DNA of 64,000 bases from the NCBI RefSeq assembly GCF_002975275.1, contig NZ_PCOQ01000002.1, forward strand, positions 248,001-312,000, written 5' to 3'. Positions 62,648 through 64,000 of the stretch are shown here, one piece after another. Every line of letters begins with the position of its first letter. Position 1 is the stretch's first letter. Source of the DNA: Achromobacter sp. MYb9. GTDB lineage: Bacteria; Pseudomonadota; Gammaproteobacteria; Burkholderiales; Burkholderiaceae_B. The position numbers were made by a program, and so were the translations under genes. The notes below the pieces were generated by a model. That model made no database searches, was not told where the DNA came from, and saw only the letters and a program-made list of their open reading frames with translations.

Positions 62648-63427
62648 ATGCCTACCCGTAGCCCAGCCCAACCCCGCGCCAAGCCCGCCGCTCGCAGCAA
62701 GCCGGCTGCCCCGCCCGTCGCCGCCCCGGACACCGCCGGCCACGGTGACGCGGCGCCGGACAGCGACATGGAGCGCCGCATCTGCGAAGCCGTGTACGAA
62801 AGCGTGATGAGCCAGCGGCTGACGCCTGGCACGAAGTTGCCCGAGGCCGCGATCTGCGAGTTGTTCGGCGTATCGCGGTCCGTGGCGCGCAAAGCCCTGC
62901 AGCGGCTGGCGCACGAGCACGTCGTGGATTTGCACCACAACCGCGGCGCGGTGGTGGCCGAGCCCACGCCCGAAGACACGCGGCAGATTTTCCAGGCGCG
63001 CCGCGCGCTGGAAGCGGCCTTGCTGCCCCTGGCCGTGGCCCGGGCCACCAAGGCCGACTACGCGTCGCTGCGCAAGCAATTGCGCGACGAACACGCCTTG
63101 CTGCACCGCGCCGGGCAGCCCGCGTGGGCCCGTCAGGCCAGTGCCTTTCACGTGCGTCTGGGCGAACTGTCCGGCAACGCGATCCTGCACGGCTATCTGG
63201 CCGAGCTGGTGTCGCGGTGCTCGCTGATCGTGGCGCTGTACGAGCCGCCCGGCAACGCCGCCTGCGAACATGGCGAGCACGTGCTGATCGTCGACCTGAT
63301 GGAACGCGGTGACGTGGCGGAAGCCGTGAAGATCAATGACAACCACCTTGCGGACCTGGAGCGGCGTATCAGCCTTGAACGCCCGCAACCCGCGCAAACT
63401 CTTGCCCAGATGCTGGGACTGGCCTGA
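62648..63427 (+). CDS. GntR-family regulator with FCD ligand domain
   Basis: A 259-residue repressor-type protein. After 40 Ala/Pro-rich residues: winged helix-turn-helix (ERRICEAVYESVMSQRLTPG, EAAICELFGVSRSVARKALQ) and an all-helical FCD domain (IFQARRALEAALLPLAVARA, FHVRLGELSGNAILHGYLAE). Metal-site His residues of FCD proteins are at HVRLGE and near the C-terminus (NDNHLADLERR). It probably controls this unit and the divergent transporter; the two TTGT-N2-ACAA palindromes upstream are good candidate sites. ATG at 62648. Confidence 0.9.
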   Translation: MPTRSPAQPRAKPAARSKPAAPPVAAPDTAGHGDAAPDSDMERRICEAVYESVMSQRLTPGTKLPEAAICELFGVSRSVARKALQRLAHEHVVDLHHNRGAVVAEPTPEDTRQIFQARRALEAALLPLAVARATKADYASLRKQLRDEHALLHRAGQPAWARQASAFHVRLGELSGNAILHGYLAELVSRCSLIVALYEPPGNAACEHGEHVLIVDLMERGDVAEAVKINDNHLADLERRISLERPQPAQTLAQMLGLA

Positions 63428-63428
63428 C

Positions 63429-64000
63429 ATGGAAATCGATTTCGACGCAATCACCGAATACCAGCGCTACAAGTTGATGGCCAGCCTGATCGTGCCCCGG
63501 CCGATCGCGCTGATCACCACCTTGTCCGAAACCGGCGTGGTCAACGCCGCGCCGTTCAGCATGTTCAACATGCTGGGCGAAGACCCGCCGATTGTCATGG
63601 TCAGCATCAACCGGCTGGAAGACGGCGGCTTGAAGGACACGGCGCGCAACATTGCCCGCGATAAGGAATTCGTGGTGCACCTGACCGACGAAGCGATGGC
63701 GGAAAAAATGCACCGCTGCGGCGACCGTCTGCCGGCGGACGTCAGTGAACTGGCCCACGCCGGGCTGGACGCCGCGCCCAGCCACCACGTCAAGCCGCCC
63801 CGCATCGTGCAGGCGCCGGTTGCCTTCGAATGCACGCTGTATGAAACGATGGAAACCGCCAGCCGGCAGATCTTCATTGGCCAGGTGCGCTGGCTGCATG
63901 CGCGCGATGGCCTGATCGACACGGAAACCTGGCGCGTGCGCCTGCAGGACTATTTTCCGGTGGGGCGTTTCGGCGCAAGCTTCTACGTCACGACGCGCGA
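63429..64000 (+). CDS. flavin reductase-like (DIM6/NTAB) protein, cut by window edge
   Basis: About 190 residues to the window end, starting at an ATG 1 base after the GntR stop (MEIDFDAITEYQRYKLMASL). The FMN-binding split-barrel pattern is clear: VPRPIALITTLSETG, NAAPFSMFNMLGEDPPIVMV, LKDTARNIARDKEFVVHLTD and QVRWLHARDGLIDT. Such proteins reduce FMN for a two-component monooxygenase or carry a flavin themselves. It implies an oxygenase step in the pathway with the deacetylase. Confidence 0.85.
   Translation, partial: MEIDFDAITEYQRYKLMASLIVPRPIALITTLSETGVVNAAPFSMFNMLGEDPPIVMVSINRLEDGGLKDTARNIARDKEFVVHLTDEAMAEKMHRCGDRLPADVSELAHAGLDAAPSHHVKPPRIVQAPVAFECTLYETMETASRQIFIGQVRWLHARDGLIDTETWRVRLQDYFPVGRFGASFYVTTR

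Overview
The window is about 64 kb of high-GC chromosome from a betaproteobacterium of the family Alcaligenaceae, most like Achromobacter or Bordetella. This rests on neighbourhoods remembered from that family (paired lpxL genes beside metK, dapF-DUF484-xerC, hslVU beside dksA, ybeD-lipB, waaC-waaA) and on GC-rich codon use; no database comparison was possible. I saw no rRNA, tRNA, CRISPR array, phage or insertion sequence.

Layout. 1-4052: DMT and MFS exporters, a CoxG-like protein and pgi. 4288-7896: a WecA-type glycan initiator, then waaC and waaA (lipopolysaccharide core). 7937-9768: a 54-codon membrane peptide, coaX and birA. 9866-13395: an Mla/MCE-type lipid transporter. 13429-18243: a hydrolase, a D,D-carboxypeptidase, a D-amino-acid aminotransferase, ybeD, lipB and a Sel1 protein. 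18323-21693: an HTH-less LacI-type protein, an AT-richer methyltransferase, then lipA. 21752-35210: one long minus-strand operon for a rhamnose-containing surface polysaccharide (rmlB-GT2-rmlD-rmlA-rmlC, WbsX, RgpF, Wzm, Wzt, methyltransferase, WsaF, GT4). 35387-40064: cobalamin adenosyltransferase, CusF-like protein, two lipoproteins, hslUV and dksA. 40191-46837: a zinc block (CobW GTPase, Zur, ZnuCBA, DUF1007, NicO-type permease). 46842-52757: xerC, DUF484, dapF, two LpxL-type acyltransferases and metK. 52851-56763: amidase, MHS transporter and a double-length AsnC regulator. 56818-64000: a branched-chain-amino-acid-type ABC transporter whose second permease and both ATPases are one polypeptide, divergent from a deacetylase, an FCD-type GntR regulator and a flavin-reductase-like gene cut by the window edge.

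How they work together. Much of the first half builds the outer surface: the WecA-like enzyme probably starts a lipid-linked glycan, the rml genes supply dTDP-L-rhamnose, WsaF/RgpF/GT2/GT4 build the chain, Wzm/Wzt export it, and the WaaC/WaaA/LpxL enzymes build the anchor. The AT-richer polysaccharide genes lie on both sides of lipA and separate it from lipB, suggesting an acquired cassette. The zinc block combines regulator, importer and chaperone with a Zur-like operator, and lies next to a DksA with only one of the usual four zinc-finger cysteines. The right end looks like a catabolic uptake module with two operator-like palindromes between its divergent halves. The observations I rate highest are the triple-fused transporter, the paired GntR-like sites, the split polysaccharide locus and the tail motif shared by its two methyltransferases.
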